Assembly: GCA_030998225.1 (NCBI GenBank)
Contig: JAPYXD010000308.1
Span: 8,008,001-8,072,000, forward strand
Origin: Diplolepis rosae
Lineage: Eukaryota; Arthropoda; Insecta; Hymenoptera; Diplolepididae
DNA length: 64,000 nucleotides
Direction: 5' to 3'
Below the pieces are notes generated by a model. It saw nothing but the letters and a program-made list of their open reading frames with translations. It had not been told where the DNA came from and ran no database searches. A program made the translations under genes and the position numbers. Below, piece after piece: positions 51,950 to 63,789 of this stretch (positions are counted from its first letter, which is position 1; each line of letters opens with the position of its first letter).

Positions 51950-52440
51950 CAAGTTATAGCTGCACACCTGGTGGTCCCCAGAAGATGATCAATCCGGGGT
52001 TTTTGTTCTTGCTCGGCGCAGAGGTAGAACTGCAGTTTTCTCATGCAGGCAGCCGCAGTGTCCCTCTACTCCGCATCTCCAGCAGCATCTGCTTTTGTCA
52101 GGCCCTCCGCATTGGGCAGCCATATGCCCAAAGCCTAGGCAGCGGTATCATCTACTATCCTGCATACCATGCACTTCCACCAGTTGAACGCAGGCCTTTC
52201 TTGTTCCTCTGAAAGGCCTTCTCGTTAAAGAAATCTTAACTTCCGCTGACGGATCCTCGTGGAGACTGTCTCTGTCTTTCGCAGCGCACCTCATTTCCAC
52301 CCGGAGGCCCTTAGGGTGGGTCTCCCTGATTCCCTGGACTGTAATATCCAGTTCTTCAGGGTTGACCCTGCTCCTCAGGCTCCTCAGAATGGTTGCGTAA
52401 TAAGTTTTAGAGCACTAATTTCAGTTAACAAAAGTATACC
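51950..52440 (-). pseudogene. Non-LTR retrotransposon ORF1 with CCHC knuckles
   Basis: Minus strand: LRSRVNPEELDITVQGIRET, TRRPFRGTRKACVQL, then CLGFGHMAAQCGGPDKSRCC and CGVEGHCGCL, the tandem CCHC knuckles of R1/I/Jockey-type ORF1 proteins (RNA binding). One stop before the first knuckle. GC-rich relative to flanks. Confidence 0.7.
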
Positions 52441-53220
52441 AACATCATAAATCATTAAATGCACATTTTCTTGATATATGCATACAGACACTAAATGCGT
52501 TCCGCTTCAACCCGCGAGAATTCAGTTTTTTCGACGAAATCAGGCAAGTTAAAAATCCAATTGTACAATTTGGTTCTTCGGTTTTAAAAAGTTTTACGGC
52601 AACATAATCTTTTCTGTCTGGTACAAGCCGAATATTAATATAATCATTGTAAAAGCTTGTGACAATCTGTTTTGTTTCAACTGAAAGACAATCGTCATCA
52701 ACATTCTATAGACTAATGTCGTCTGATCAAGCCATAATTCCTGAATCCACAGATGTTCCACCAGGCTCAGTATCACATTCGTGTGGCCAACAATTTTCAT
52801 ATATTGAGTTTTTTGGAAAGTAATTTTGTTTTTCATGTAGACATGTCATTAGCCGTGTTTTTCTATATTTACCGCTACATCGAACAGCAAGATCATTTCA
52901 TTTCTTGAGAAGATATTTCAGACGTTATTAAGCACACGTATCTGTTTTTGAAGCAAAAGATATCCAAATGGCGACTGTGCAGCATTTTTCCGATGACGCT
53001 TTTATTTCTGGAAGGTCCACGGCCGGACAAAAAGCTTCTGTAATTTTTGAGTTATGATGATTCACTGAAGTTTTTCGATTACACATAAGAATAGATACAG
53101 AAGCACGTAAGATTTTTTAATACATATATCGATTTTTGCCCAAATCGCGCACTTGTAAAGTAAAAATGTATAAAATTCCATAAAAAATCGTCAGAAATTT
53201 GTTAATAAAGAAGGAAGCAT
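52441..53220 (-). other. Unassigned, weak minus-strand coding look
   Basis: One minus-strand frame reads DDDCLSVETKQIVTSF and NIRLVPDRKDYVAVKLFKTE near 52700-52560, but I recognise no family. Confidence 0.3.
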
Positions 53221-53224
53221 GCAA

Positions 53225-54080
53225 TTTAATTTAAAAAATCCTACGTACTTCCTTAAGCAATGTAATTGTAAATAATTCTAAATCTATACATGCTTTCTTG
53301 AACACTGTGAAATTCACATACGACGTAGCATCTGTAATGCCTTTGAAAGTCTTAGAATCACCATCACCGGTATAGTTGGTGTATTTTACCTAGAGCAAAG
53401 TTTCAGAGCGCCGAAACATCTTAACAACTGCATCGACTTTTATCTTCCCAGCCGATCCTTCGTGATTCACAGCGCATTCATCTGCATGATTTTTTGCCCA
53501 TTCCGCATATTCTTCTGTGTCTTCTCTTTGACTCCAATATTCACAAACCTCACAGTATTTTGATTTTACTATGCAATCCACGATTTTTCCATAGTTATTG
53601 ACAATAAGTCACTCAGCCATACAACGACGTAAATCCACGTTTTCTCCACGAGCCATCGCTTGATACTATGATCCAATTTTCCTCCTTTCAATAGAAATAG
53701 TTTTCTCTTCTTTCGCAGCTCTCATCATACTGTTCTTGAAAACTGCGTCAGTTGTAATGGAAATTTTTTTAATAACCTCACTGTAAGACGAATAAAAGAT
53801 AGACCGAGGTAATTCCATGAATGCACAAAATTTTGACACTCCGTATAAACCAATTCCAAACAATCGCATGGCGAGTACAATTCTACGGTTGATTTCATAG
53901 CCTTTCTCAACAAATGGAAAACTCGCTATCTCAGTCTTCTCACAATCCTCACAGGACACTACTATTTTAAATCCCAAACCGCGGTTACCATTTTCGGCAA
54001 ATTTCACTTCCGATTTACGTACCTTACAAACAAAAACGTTTGAAAAAGCTAAAAAAACTGCAGTAAAGTTTATCATACTG
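53225..54080 (-). pseudogene. Mutator-like (MULE) transposase remnant
   Basis: Minus strand 54076-53666: EVKFAENGNRGLGFKIVVSC, CEDC, YEINRRIVLAMRLFGIGLYG. 53660-53590: SSDGSWRKRGFTSLYG with the first Asp of the catalytic core. 53581-53390: SKYCEVCEYW, NHEGSAGKIKVDAVVKMF. After a stop: YTGDGDSKTFKGI with the second Asp. Spacing and text match the Mutator-like transposase domain proteins abundant in arthropods (memory-based). Two stops and two shifts. No terminal repeats identified. Confidence 0.75.
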
Positions 54081-55023
54081 ACATCTATAGTCGGTAAGTA
54101 AACTCTAGTCTAGTCAGGTAACAAATGCCTTTAATATCACCTGCCCTATACCTGCTCCAGTCCCCGAAGTACAGCCCACCGCAGCGCTCACAAAAGGAGC
54201 TCGCTGCTGACCGAGAGGCGTTACGCTAGAATTCGACAATCGAGTATTATGCACAACTTTGGATATCACGTGCGTCCAGGATTTGAATGTTTTCAATCAA
54301 GGAGGACACCAAAACCTTCTAAATTTCGCCAACACCCAGGAAACTTTTCCAGGTTGTTGTTCCGAGTGCGGATAGACCAGGGTAAACTCACCATAAAATC
54401 TGAGTCGCATTGGTAGTTTAGACCAATTACTACATAAGGTTCCACAGAAATAAACCTTATATTGAGGGTATTGCATTTGAGTCCAATAGAAGGGACTAAC
54501 ATTATTATATAAATTTATTTTATATTGGACAACGGGAGCATCTAGGAAATGTCATATCATCTCAGCCTCGACAATCATGATTTTCGCCCCCCCCCCCGTT
54601 TATCATTAAGCCAGTACGCCTGTCCCTGCTCTACTCGGACCTCCCTTATATTTCTCCTTCCAAAAGGGGAAGATCTAGCTTAACAATCGACGACCCCGCT
54701 TGAAGAAGGAGAGTGGGAGAAGAAAGGTCAACAAGAAGGACCAATAAGAGAGAAGTCTGCCATGTCACCTCGCTCTACTTTGCATCAATACATCAAATTA
54801 GGACTCCTGGGCATCCATCGCTCCCTTTATCGTCGCAAACTGTCATTTTTTGTTTTCAACTATTTCGGGTCTGATTACCATTGTATTATTCGCTTGTGAG
54901 CTCTCAGCGTGAACCACGTGCCCTACGAGTCTAAAAATAAGACTAGTGTATCATAACGTCTATCGCTTCCGGATATACTGACACCGTCCTGTTACAAGTT
55001 AAGTAGGATCTTTTTTCTTTACA
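54081..55023. other. Unassigned sequence
   Basis: C run at 54587-54597. Purine-rich block 54700-54770. No coding feature. Confidence 0.3.
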
Positions 55024-55108
55024 TATGGTTTAGCCAAGGTTTATAGAAATCTTATTATCACCTCGAAATTATAAGAAGATTTCTTGGCCAAACCATAACT
55101 CAATATTG
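55024..55108. repeat. Small imperfect hairpin element
   Basis: tatggtttagccaagg...aaatctta and its mirrored taagaagatttcttggccaa with accata form an about 85-bp palindrome. Confidence 0.5.
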
Positions 55109-55199
55109 CGTATCCTGCAGTAATTAGAGAAATGTATTGCTTGAAAATTTACCTACTTTAGAGTTGCGAAGCCTAAAATGTTGTAACCATGCCTTTTGC

Positions 55200-55485
55200 T
55201 GTTTACACTACGTTATTAGTGACCTTACGATGTCCAACAAATATCTTAAATAGTGTAATCTGTCCCCATCGCATTATTGTTGCCCAATTAATGTCCCAAA
55301 TAGTATAATCTGTCCCTCTCGCAACATTTCCGCCTAATTAACGTCCCAAACAGTATAATCTATGCCTTTTTTATTAGTATTGCATTATTAACGCCACAAA
55401 TAATAGAATCGGTCCCATTAACTTTATTAATGTACTATCATGTTTGTAAAACGTTGAATCTGCCCCTGTCCATGTTAAAGTTGTC
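55200..55485. repeat. Degenerate tandem repeat, period about 60 bp
   Basis: taatgtcccaaatagtataa then tctgtccct recurs near 55228, 55286, 55343, 55400 and 55440 with decay to the right. Confidence 0.6.
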
Positions 55486-56351
55486 CTTATTTTTATAACT
55501 GGCATTTACGAGCATAGGGTTTGTCTCTTTGCATAATATGAGGTTATCATAAAATTGTATCCCCCACAATTACAACTTATGTCCCTCATACCTAAATTTG
55601 CCGCTTTTGTATTGTTAACCTATTTTCCTTGTTTCTGATGAAATTAACGGCGTCCCTAACTCTTAAAAATTTGCACTTGAGATTTTAATGTATAATTCTC
55701 GCCTCCTTTAAGGAACGTCGACTTTATTTCCGTGTTTGCGACTCTGTTTTGAAGTGAATTGTACCGACTTATATTTTCGTAAGTACTGTGTTTAGAATAA
55801 TAAATATCGTGATGTGATCTTATTTTACTTGGGTTTTTTTATCCACTAGGGAAAAGAACTTCTATAAGCGTGTAACCTCAAAGTTTCCAGAAAGATGGCT
55901 GTAGATTATGGAACAAAATACTCAATATACAACTGAATGGAAAGCATTTCGTATATGAATAAATCGATCTTTATTTACTCTTGGAAAAACTAAATTACTT
56001 TCCGAACAACCCAATACATTTTTGCGACATTTATCACAAATATTAACTTCTTGAGGTGTTACGAGCGTATCAAGGCGGCGGAATTTTTCCGGAAATTCGT
56101 AATAATAAATCATTAATTAAATTTGTATGCCACTAGAAGCGCCCGTAACCCGAGCACCTTGACAAGACCGCTGATGCAGCCCATCAATGCTCGGGTCGAA
56201 GACTTTAAAACAATGGTTGGTTCAGAAAGGAAATTCCCAATCTCGTTACTTTACGCCAGATAGTTATTAACATAAAATTATTATTATATAAGTTCATCAT
56301 TTAGATGTTATTGATTTTGATGTACATAAATACTACCTTGTAGCGCGTAAA
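55486..56351. other. Unassigned, with a short Cys-bearing open frame
   Basis: Minus 55922-56113 (63 codons) reads EFPEKFRRLDTLVTPQEVNI then CDKCRKNVLGCSES; a C..C...C pattern but no recognised family. Confidence 0.3.
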
Positions 56352-57293
56352 TAAAGGGTTTTCCAATAGGGACATAACAATTTCGTATCTTTATATGAAC
56401 GCACCCTAAAACTTTTTTAATGAACTGTCAATGTCAAAACGTTAGTTAAAGTCAACATTTTGATCATGGTAAAGTTCACGAACCAGCAACGTTTTGAAAT
56501 TATTAAAAATTACTACCGAAATTCTGTGTCGGTACTCGCAACTTTAAGAGCGCTTACTCCAATTTTCGGCCGTAATAATCGTCCCACCCGACAGGCTGTG
56601 CGTGCTATAGTGGATAAATTCGAGACCAAATTTACACTACTGGACGTTCCGGTGCCAAAAAAACCTCGTATTGCTCGAAGCGAAGAAATAATCGCAGCCG
56701 TAAGTGCATCGATTCAAAATGAGCCAAATCAGTCGATTCCACATCGTTCTCAAAAATTGGGCATCGCTCAAAGGACACTGTGGCGTATTATGCGAAAAGA
56801 TCTTGGCCTACATGCTTTTAAGATTGAATTGACTCAAGAACTAAAGCCACTTGATTATTTGAAACGCCGAAACTTCTCCAATTGGGATCTGGCAAAGCTT
56901 GAAGAAAATGAAGAATTTGATCGAAAAATCATCCTCAGCGATGAAGCTCATTTCTGGCTCAATGGCTTTGTTAATAAGCAAAATATGCGTTATTGGTCAG
57001 CGACAAACCCAAATGTGCTTCTTGAGACACCGTTGCATCCGCAAAAAGTGACTGTTTGGTGCGATTTTCATGCCGGAGGTGTGATTGGGCCGTATTATTT
57101 CGTGGATGAGAACGACCGTCATGTTACCGTCAATGGAGAGCGCTATCGTGCTATTTTAGGAGATTATTTGTGGCCAGAATTGGATGAACTTGACATCAAC
57201 GTGTTACATCCCAGTAACTTTAAAATTTTTACGTTGCCCCTGTGCAAGGACAACACGCCGCACACTAAGGAGAGCGAGGAAGGAATTATTTAA
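56352..57293 (+). pseudogene. Tc1/mariner-superfamily transposon, 5' end and long transposase frame, 3' truncated
   Basis: Left end near 56352 (agggttttccaatagggaca). ATG at 56466 (or 56460) opens an uninterrupted frame to 57293. Residues 1-60: helix-turn-helix type QQRFEIIKNYYRNS and RQAVRAIVDKFE. Residues 85-130: second HTH (HRSQKLGIAQRTLWRIMRKD). Residues 155-175: IILSDEAHFWLNGFVNKQNM with the first catalytic Asp. VTVWCDFHAGGVIGPYYF and ILGDYLWPELDELDIN follow; then similarity stops before the second Asp block (QQDG type), replaced by unrelated NFKIFTLPL. Length 277 versus about 340 usual. Probably recently active compared with its neighbours, but not functional. Confidence 0.85.
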
Positions 57294-58369
57294 ATATAAT
57301 AAGTGTTGCTATGGTGAATTATCATATGCACCGGGTAGCTGTGCGCATAAGGTAAACCAATGTATACCTCACGTCGACGAATCGGTTTGACACACGGTAA
57401 TAAGTGATAAAGAAGAACAGCGCTCTGTCTATATGGTAATTGCACCCGTGGTAACGAGTCAGTAACTCACACCGCATGTCCATAAAGTAGTAACGCTGTG
57501 CTAATAACCTAATGAGAGAATTAGAAGTTATCAGCACAGCCTCATAAAATATAATATCTAAATATTATAAGCATTATTATATTAATATTAATATTGTATT
57601 AACATTATATCACAACTATTATTAATATCTCGGTTAGTAACATACTATTGATCAATATTAGCGCCATTATGTATTGATTGCCGATAAGTCGATCAGGATC
57701 AATGAATGAAAATCGATCATTGATTATGGATCATAGATAAGGAATTGATTGACTAATCATTGGCAATCAATTAATGATCATACTTCGTAAAATAAGTGAT
57801 ATAAATCATAGACAAATAAATGCAGAAATAAGTAATTAAAAATGCATTTATTTGGAAACTAGATATAAAATTGGGCAATAGAAGAGATGAAATCATGAAA
57901 TCTTGCAGAGATATAAATATAAAATATCAACCATTGTTAAACTACTTATTTGGATAAAGTAAAATTTCCAAAAACATTAGTTCACTTGTTTAGAGCGAGT
58001 TAACCTTTTGCTAGTCATACAAAATCCCCACTCTGAACCCAGTACCACGTGGTCATCTCACCGATATGAAATACACAAGCATTAGTACGATTTTTCAGGA
58101 TTTTCTTGATAATGTAATCTAGTTTTCTCTTGAGCGAGTCGCAGGTAGATGCTTGTCATGTTCTCTTCTAAAGAACATTTTCCTTCATTTAGGATTCTCT
58201 AGACGTCACTTTTTAGGTTAAGTTGGACATGCTGAATTCCATCTCAGAGAATCCTCATTGTTTGTCAAATTTCATTCATATCGCTTACATTATTAAATTT
58301 TATCACTCATAAATTATTTTGGAAAGGTAAAACATAAAATGTGGTAGATATTATAAAATTTCTTGGCGA
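57294..58369. other. AT-rich, unassigned
   Basis: 57550-57800 is rich in short taat/gatc inverted simple sequence. No coding signal. Confidence 0.35.
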
Positions 58370-59105
58370 AAGGGGAATGAAAATAGGCATCTGTTTAGGC
58401 GATGACCTCGTTCGACGTGAACCGTTATCCGCCGAGTCAGTTTTTCAAGTTTGGAAATTAAAAAAAAGCCTCTGGGGCCAAATCCGGTGAATACGGTGGA
58501 TGTCGTAATAATTCGAATTTTAATTCCATAATTTTAGACACCGAAACTGCGCAAGTGCGCACCCGTGCATTGTCTTGATGGAAAAGGATTTTTTCCAAAT
58601 GAGGACGTTTTTTTCCTGATTTCTTCCCTCAACCGGTGCAATAACGACGCATAATGCGTTCGTTATCGTTTGTCCTTTTTCCAAGTAATCGCTGTAGGTG
58701 ATTCCGTGGGCATGACAAAAAACCGTGGCCATCACCTTGCCGTCCGATTTCACTGTCTTCGCCTTTTTCGGAGCCCGTTAGCCTTCAAAAGTCTACCTTT
58801 TTGACTATTTCTTTGTCTCTGGAGTGTAGTGGTGTATCCATATTTCGTTCACAGATATGAAACGACGCAGAAGGTCGTCAGGATTGCTACGGAAAAGCGC
58901 AAAAATAACCTCAGAGTCGACCACAGGATTATGTTTATTCTTCTCTGAGAGCAAACGCGGTACTCATCTTGCTGGGATTTTTTTCATGCCCAATTTTGTT
59001 TAAACTCATTCAGCCAATTGTAAACAGTTATAAACACAGGAGCAGATGTGCCATAGACTTCATTCAACTCAGCTTTTATCTCGTTCGGTGTCAAGCATTT
59101 TCAAT
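58370..59105 (-). pseudogene. Mariner transposase, decayed (third lineage)
   Basis: Minus strand: TKLGMKKIPARWVPRLLSEK, RRFISVNEIWIHHYTPETKK with the Asp of the first box changed (VNE for GDE), DGKVMATVFCHAHGITYSDY, LEKGQTI, then PPYSPDLAPEAFF and RFTSNEVIA. The HxDN second box region is LFH/SIKTMHG-like and lost. Resembles the cecropia/irritans-type mariner proteins. Several stops. Confidence 0.8.
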
Positions 59106-59477
59106 ATAATTGTAGGGAGCGCAGTAACGGGGAGGACCAGTAAAAATCGTAATGGGGCCTACACTTGCGGTAGCGTGTATTGGGCGGGCCAAGCTGTTGT
59201 ACCGGTGGGAAGAGGAATATTCAGTGAATAGGTGCGCGGGCGCAGAGGAGGGTCTTGGGCGAACGGTCGACGGAAGAGTCGTACACGACTTTGAACCGGA
59301 ACCAGCCGCTCGTGAAGTTTAAAGCCAAAAGGTGGTTCCACGAATGGTGACATGGTTCTGAAAAGGGATTTTTTGGTTTTAACAGGTATGCCTAGACCCG
59401 TCCCAGGAGAGTCCTGTACTACGCATATAAAAAGTTCGGACATTTTTAATCCTTAGAAAAAAAAATCATCAATAAAT
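59106..59477 (+). repeat. R1/Jockey-group 3' UTR with A-rich/TA tail
   Basis: cagtaaaaatcgtaatgggg then cctacac...gggcgggcc.agctgtt matches 31908-31970. It continues with acaggtatgcctagacccgt and ccaggagagtcctgta, then ends in aaaaaaaatcatcaataaat and (TA)n at 59478-59494, as a retrotransposon tail would. Confidence 0.6.
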
Positions 59478-59494
59478 ATATATATATATATATA

Positions 59495-59835
59495 TGGTGT
59501 GTTCCAATGCCAAATCAGACGGGTTCAAGACTCCATGTTTCCGATTTACTTGAAATTTTAAGGATTGATAGACTAACATAAATAATGAAGAAACCCAAAA
59601 TTTAAGATTTTTTCATGCATTATTTATTTAATAAGTTATGGCATAAACAAAAAAAAACAAAATGTTTTTTGTTCTTTTTCAATTATTTTAAAACTGAAAC
59701 TAGGAAAAATTCTGAAGAAAAGTACATAAACGTATCATTAGATGGCCGATCTAGTAGCATTTTTTGGAAAAAATTGCAATCCAAATTTAATAACAAAAAA
59801 AAAAAAATTCCAAACAAATTGATTTCTTGAAAAAA
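59495..59835. other. AT-rich, unassigned
   Basis: A runs; no feature. Confidence 0.35.
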
Positions 59836-61722
59836 AAGCCATTTTTGAAAAATCTGAAAAAATCATAGTGATAGCCCCAAGTATTACGCAAGTTTTAGGT
59901 ATATAATCAAGGTGCGCACGCGAAAATTGCGCGAAATATAAATTTTTTTGTAATGTGATGCGCATGGAATCACGATCTTCGTTCGACGGCGGCGAGCGTA
60001 ACTTCCACTAATGCTATATTACTGTCTACTTTTTCGAGAATGTTATTATCAAAAAGTGATGGGACGTGACTATTTATTGTTTTATGATCGCTTTATACTC
60101 ATAACATATGAATAGTGCAATGAGTTTTATGATTATATATAAATTATCAGAAAAGTATATTACGTGCCTAGGCGCACAATGAGAGTTATTGCGTGACGAG
60201 CGACAATGCTCGCAGGAGACCGAAGCCAAGGCGTAGTCGAGGCGTAGCCGAGACGTAGCTGAGGCAAAGCCGAGACGAAGCCGAGACAAAGCCGACACGA
60301 AGCCGATGTGCGATGAGTCCTGCGAGCATTGTCGCGAGTCTCGTAAGTGCCCGAATTGTGTGCATTGGCACGTATCCTATTTTATGTGACTTCGGTGCGT
60401 GTACGAGTTTTTATGCGTACACTCGAATCTAATCTAGTATTGTAGTTGTTTGCGGCGCTAGTAATTACACTTGATATGTCACGACTAGTCCCAGCCATTT
60501 TGATTTTATCGATCTTGTGTGGTAGTAATAGATTTTAAAAGACGCATGCGCAGTTGAAATGTACAAGGCTTTGCCAGTACGGTGCCAACGCTGTACGAAG
60601 AAGAAGAAGAATAAGAAGAAGATTGTGCTTTGTTGCATGGCTATAGGAGCATGCGCACTTCAATTTTTACATTGCATTCCTCTGTAGCGCAATATACTAC
60701 ATTGCGCTACTGTTAACTGTAGCGAAAAAACGGGTTCGCGCGCCGGTGGCACATAAAAATAATTTTTTTTATTATCATGAAAATAAATTAGTTCGTGAAA
60801 AATCCACAAGAGTTTATTTTCAAAGAGCAGTTAACATGATTCGACAAGAAAGGAAACATTTTTGTAATGTATACAAAAACCGTAAGTGAATATTACGTGG
60901 TTTTTCACTCTCGATACAGATTAAAATGTAGTGAAATCATCACGTGCTATTCTATAAATAATTTATCAAGCAGATTCTAATGCAAGGAGTTTGAGGGCAT
61001 TCCCAGAGCATTTTCTCAGTAAAATCTAAGATGTTGAAAAAATGCACTCCTTTACAACACATACACGATAAGATTTATGAAAGATGAAGTTTTAGAAGAA
61101 GGATGGAAAAGAATAAGATTTATTCCCCCTAGAATTTTTGTTTTCTTTCTTAATTGCTAAAATTATCAGAAATCGGCGAATGACTCGCAAAATATTCCTT
61201 CTCACGGCTTTCAGGTACCTTCCGATTCTAAGAATCCCTTGAAGACAGTAATATTGACAAAAAATCAGAGTCCTTGCGATTCCTCACATTCTCCTCTACG
61301 TATAATTCAAAAAATCACTCTCCATACTTTCTTACGTGGAAAATTTGTTCGTGGATTTTTTACGAACAAATTTATTTTTATGATAATAAAAAAAAAATTA
61401 TTTATTTGGTAATTTATGTATAATCATAAAACTGATCACAGTATTCATATGTTATGAGTATAAAGCGATCATAAAACAATAAATAACCACTTCCCATCAC
61501 TTTTTGATAATAACGTTTTTGAAAAAGTAGACAGTAATACAGCATTAGTGGAAGTTGCGCTCGACGCCGTCGATCGAAGACCGTGATTCCACGTGCATCA
61601 CTTTACAAACAAATTCATATTTCGCGCAATTTTCGAGTGCGCAACTTAATTATATACCTGAAACTTGCGTAGCACTTGGGGCTATCACTATGAATTTGTT
61701 CAGATTTTCCGAAAATGGCGTT
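59836..61722. mobile_element. 1.9-kb inverted-repeat element containing a nested insertion
   Basis: Left arm 59836-60148 and right arm 61430-61722 are inverted copies (catagtgatagccccaagt, cgcgcaatttt/aaaattgcgcg, actgtctactttttc, agtataaagcgatcataaaa). The pairing continues beyond the nested repeat: 60758-60815 with 61345-61425 (aataattttttttattatca; gttcgtgaaaaatccac). So the original left arm was about 370 bp and was split by insertion of 60149-60757. No transposase found. Confidence 0.85.
60149..60757 (+). repeat. Dispersed 600-bp repeat, copy 2, nested
   Basis: Collinear with 40693-41260: tattacgtgcctaggcgcac, stem gcgacaatgctcgcagga/tcctgcgagcattgtcgc, expanded aagccgagac array, gaagaagaagaataagaaga. 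Ends ggcacataaaaata, inverted to its start TATTA.GTGCC, so it has short terminal inverted repeats of its own. Confidence 0.8.
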
Positions 61723-61858
61723 TAGTCTCCTGGCCTTTATGTAGTTAAAAGTGTTGCGTGCTTTTATTTCCTCTGTATTTTATACTTACTGCCTTCTTAT
61801 TATTGTATTTAATTTGTGTTTCCCCTTGTATTTTAAAGTTGAATACAAACTAATTGCA

Positions 61859-62224
61859 ATGTCTGCTAAAGTAAAATTTTTGGACAATTCAAAGTGCATT
61901 AGATGCAACTGTTTTCTTCGAAAAACTGCGGGAACTAAAACAGTGATTAAAACTGATGCTGAGGTAAAAATATTGACAAGGATTCTAAATAAAACAGTGT
62001 CAATTGGCGATAAATTGTGCATAAAATATAAAAGGCGTATTCGGGTTCCACTAAGGAAAAAATCAAATATCCATGAAGTTGAAATTCCAATTGAAGAGGA
62101 AGCATGTCCTAGTGGGTATCGCGAGAACACTATTTTGGAGAGGGTGTCTTCGAGTTCCTCTGGCAATGAGTCATTAATTGACGATATAGAAAGTTTAATT
62201 CTTCTTGAAAGAAACGGTTTTTAA
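61859..62224 (+). pseudogene. Left-arm copy of transposase N-terminus (zinc ribbon)
   Basis: From ATG 61859: [25 protein letters not shown], then [19 protein letters not shown] and [20 protein letters not shown]. Four-Cys ribbon with the second pair damaged: CIKC of the other arm is CIKY here. Runs out of the arm at about 62190 into spacer. Confidence 0.7.
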
Positions 62225-62783
62225 TTAGATGAGATTTACAGCATCGGTTTCCTTTAGGAACGAATATCCTTTTTTTAACAAATGCTTGTATACGAGCGTC
62301 AAATGGAACAACAACGAGATTACCCGTGTGCGAACACAGACAACAGTATTTGTGTGTGGAAATCATTCTGCAGAAAGGCATTTCAATCAACGAATGTGAA
62401 TATTTTTTGTGTGTAGTTCCTTGCATACTTGCAACAAACGTTGGATCCATTTCTATATCGTCAATTAATGACTCATTGCCAGAGGAACTCGAAGACACCC
62501 TCTCCAAAATAGTGTTCTCGCGATACCCACTAGGACATGCTTCCTCTTCAATTGGAGTTTCAACTTCATCGATATTTGATTTTTTCCTTAGTGGAACCCG
62601 AATACGCCTTTTACATTTTATGCACAATTTATCGCCAATTGACACTGTTTTATTTAGAATGCTTGTCAATATTTTTACCTCAGCATCAGTTTTAATCACT
62701 GTTTTAGTTCCCGCAGTTTTTCGAAGAAAACAGTTGCATCTAATGCACTTTGAATTGTCCAAAAATTTTACTTTAGCAGACAT
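62225..62783 (-). pseudogene. Right-arm copy of transposase N-terminus plus second Cys module, truncated
   Basis: From ATG 62783: the same zinc ribbon with both pairs (CIRCNC, CIKCKRR), acidic Ser-rich linker, then [40 protein letters not shown] and [11 protein letters not shown]. Those last blocks match 13550-13684 of the DDE/SWIM transposase (CCLC...IPQGNRCCRIHIIKNRFF). Reading then enters the opposite arm in antisense. DNA-binding role inferred from the Cys modules only. Confidence 0.75.
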
Positions 62784-62930
62784 TGCAATTAGTTTGTATT
62801 CAACTTTAAAATACAAGGGGAAACACAAATTAAATACAATAATAAGAAGGCAGGAAGTATAAAATACAGAGGAAATAAAAGCACGCAACACTTTTAACTA
62901 CATAAAGGCCAGCAGACTAACATCTTCTTG

Positions 62931-63789
62931 GGGAAAAAACGCGGTTGATTTACGTGAATTGAAATAGTGAAGGACGTGGCTTCAAAACCAAAACAAACGT
63001 AACTTCAAAACAAAAAATGTCAGAGATATAAGGACGCGCTTGATTTTTCCTTCGCTAACTTGACCTCTAACGACCTGCAAGACTACGGCTTGAACACATG
63101 TACTGAGATGTGCAGTAATATTTGGCTTATTAGTAAAGTTAAGAATTCCTACACGTGTTAGTCGGAAAATATTTAAAAAAAATTATGAGACCTACTAAAG
63201 TACTCCTTTTCGAATACGAAGAAGTAAATCCAGTCATTAATGATGACAATGATGACGATTAAAATACAGTTCGGTAAGTAACGAGTATTCTAAAGCATGT
63301 TTATATCAGATAAATTCATATCCACTTGATGTAAGTTTTCAAAGGGATGCTAAAAACCGTTTTTAATTTTTTTTAAACTGGAGCACCAAAGATAAAAATT
63401 TGATTCCTTTTTTATATAGTAGAGTATTGAAAGCTCAACTTACAGAAGAATTCTCATTCTTTCGATCCACCAATTTCGTATGAAAAAAAAATAAAAATAT
63501 TTTCAAATTTTTTAAAACTTGAATTTCCCGCCAAAACAAGCCGAAATTTTTTTGTATATACTTCCCGATGTGGCCTTTGCCCTCAATTTTTTTCATTTGA
63601 AATTAAACAATATGCATCGAGAAAAAAAATTAAATCTGAAAATCACATTATAAAGGGTAGTAGGGTTAATATGTAAGCTAGAGGGTTGAAATGTGCTAAA
63701 ATGTCTTCCTCACCCACAGGCTACCTACAGATCGTGCTAGGACCCGAAAAGCCTTGGGGGCATTTTTACCATACTTATCCCGCCAGACC
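62931..63789. other. Unassigned sequence
   Basis: A 25-codon frame at 63186-63263 (MRPTKVLLFEYEEVNPVIND, then acidic) precedes gttcggtaagta, a possible splice donor; too short to support a gene. Remainder AT-rich. Confidence 0.3.

Larger units (their letters stand above)
61724..62930. mobile_element. Fold-back derivative of the DDE/SWIM transposon family
   Basis: Arms 61724-62190 and 62460-62928 are inverted and nearly identical (about 465 bp), separated by 270 bp. Each arm holds the transposase 5' region and N-terminal domain; the spacer holds the next about 100 codons in minus sense only. No catalytic domain is present. Outer edges read ctcctggcctttatgtagtt and its mirror. Confidence 0.85.

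Noticed and set aside
59159..59443. 94-codon minus-strand frame
   Set aside because: Antisense of an R1-like 3' UTR that matches another copy at 31.9 kb.
62326..62862. 178-codon plus-strand frame in the fold-back element
   Set aside because: Antisense of the zinc-ribbon N-terminus, which has the conserved Cys pairs on the minus strand.
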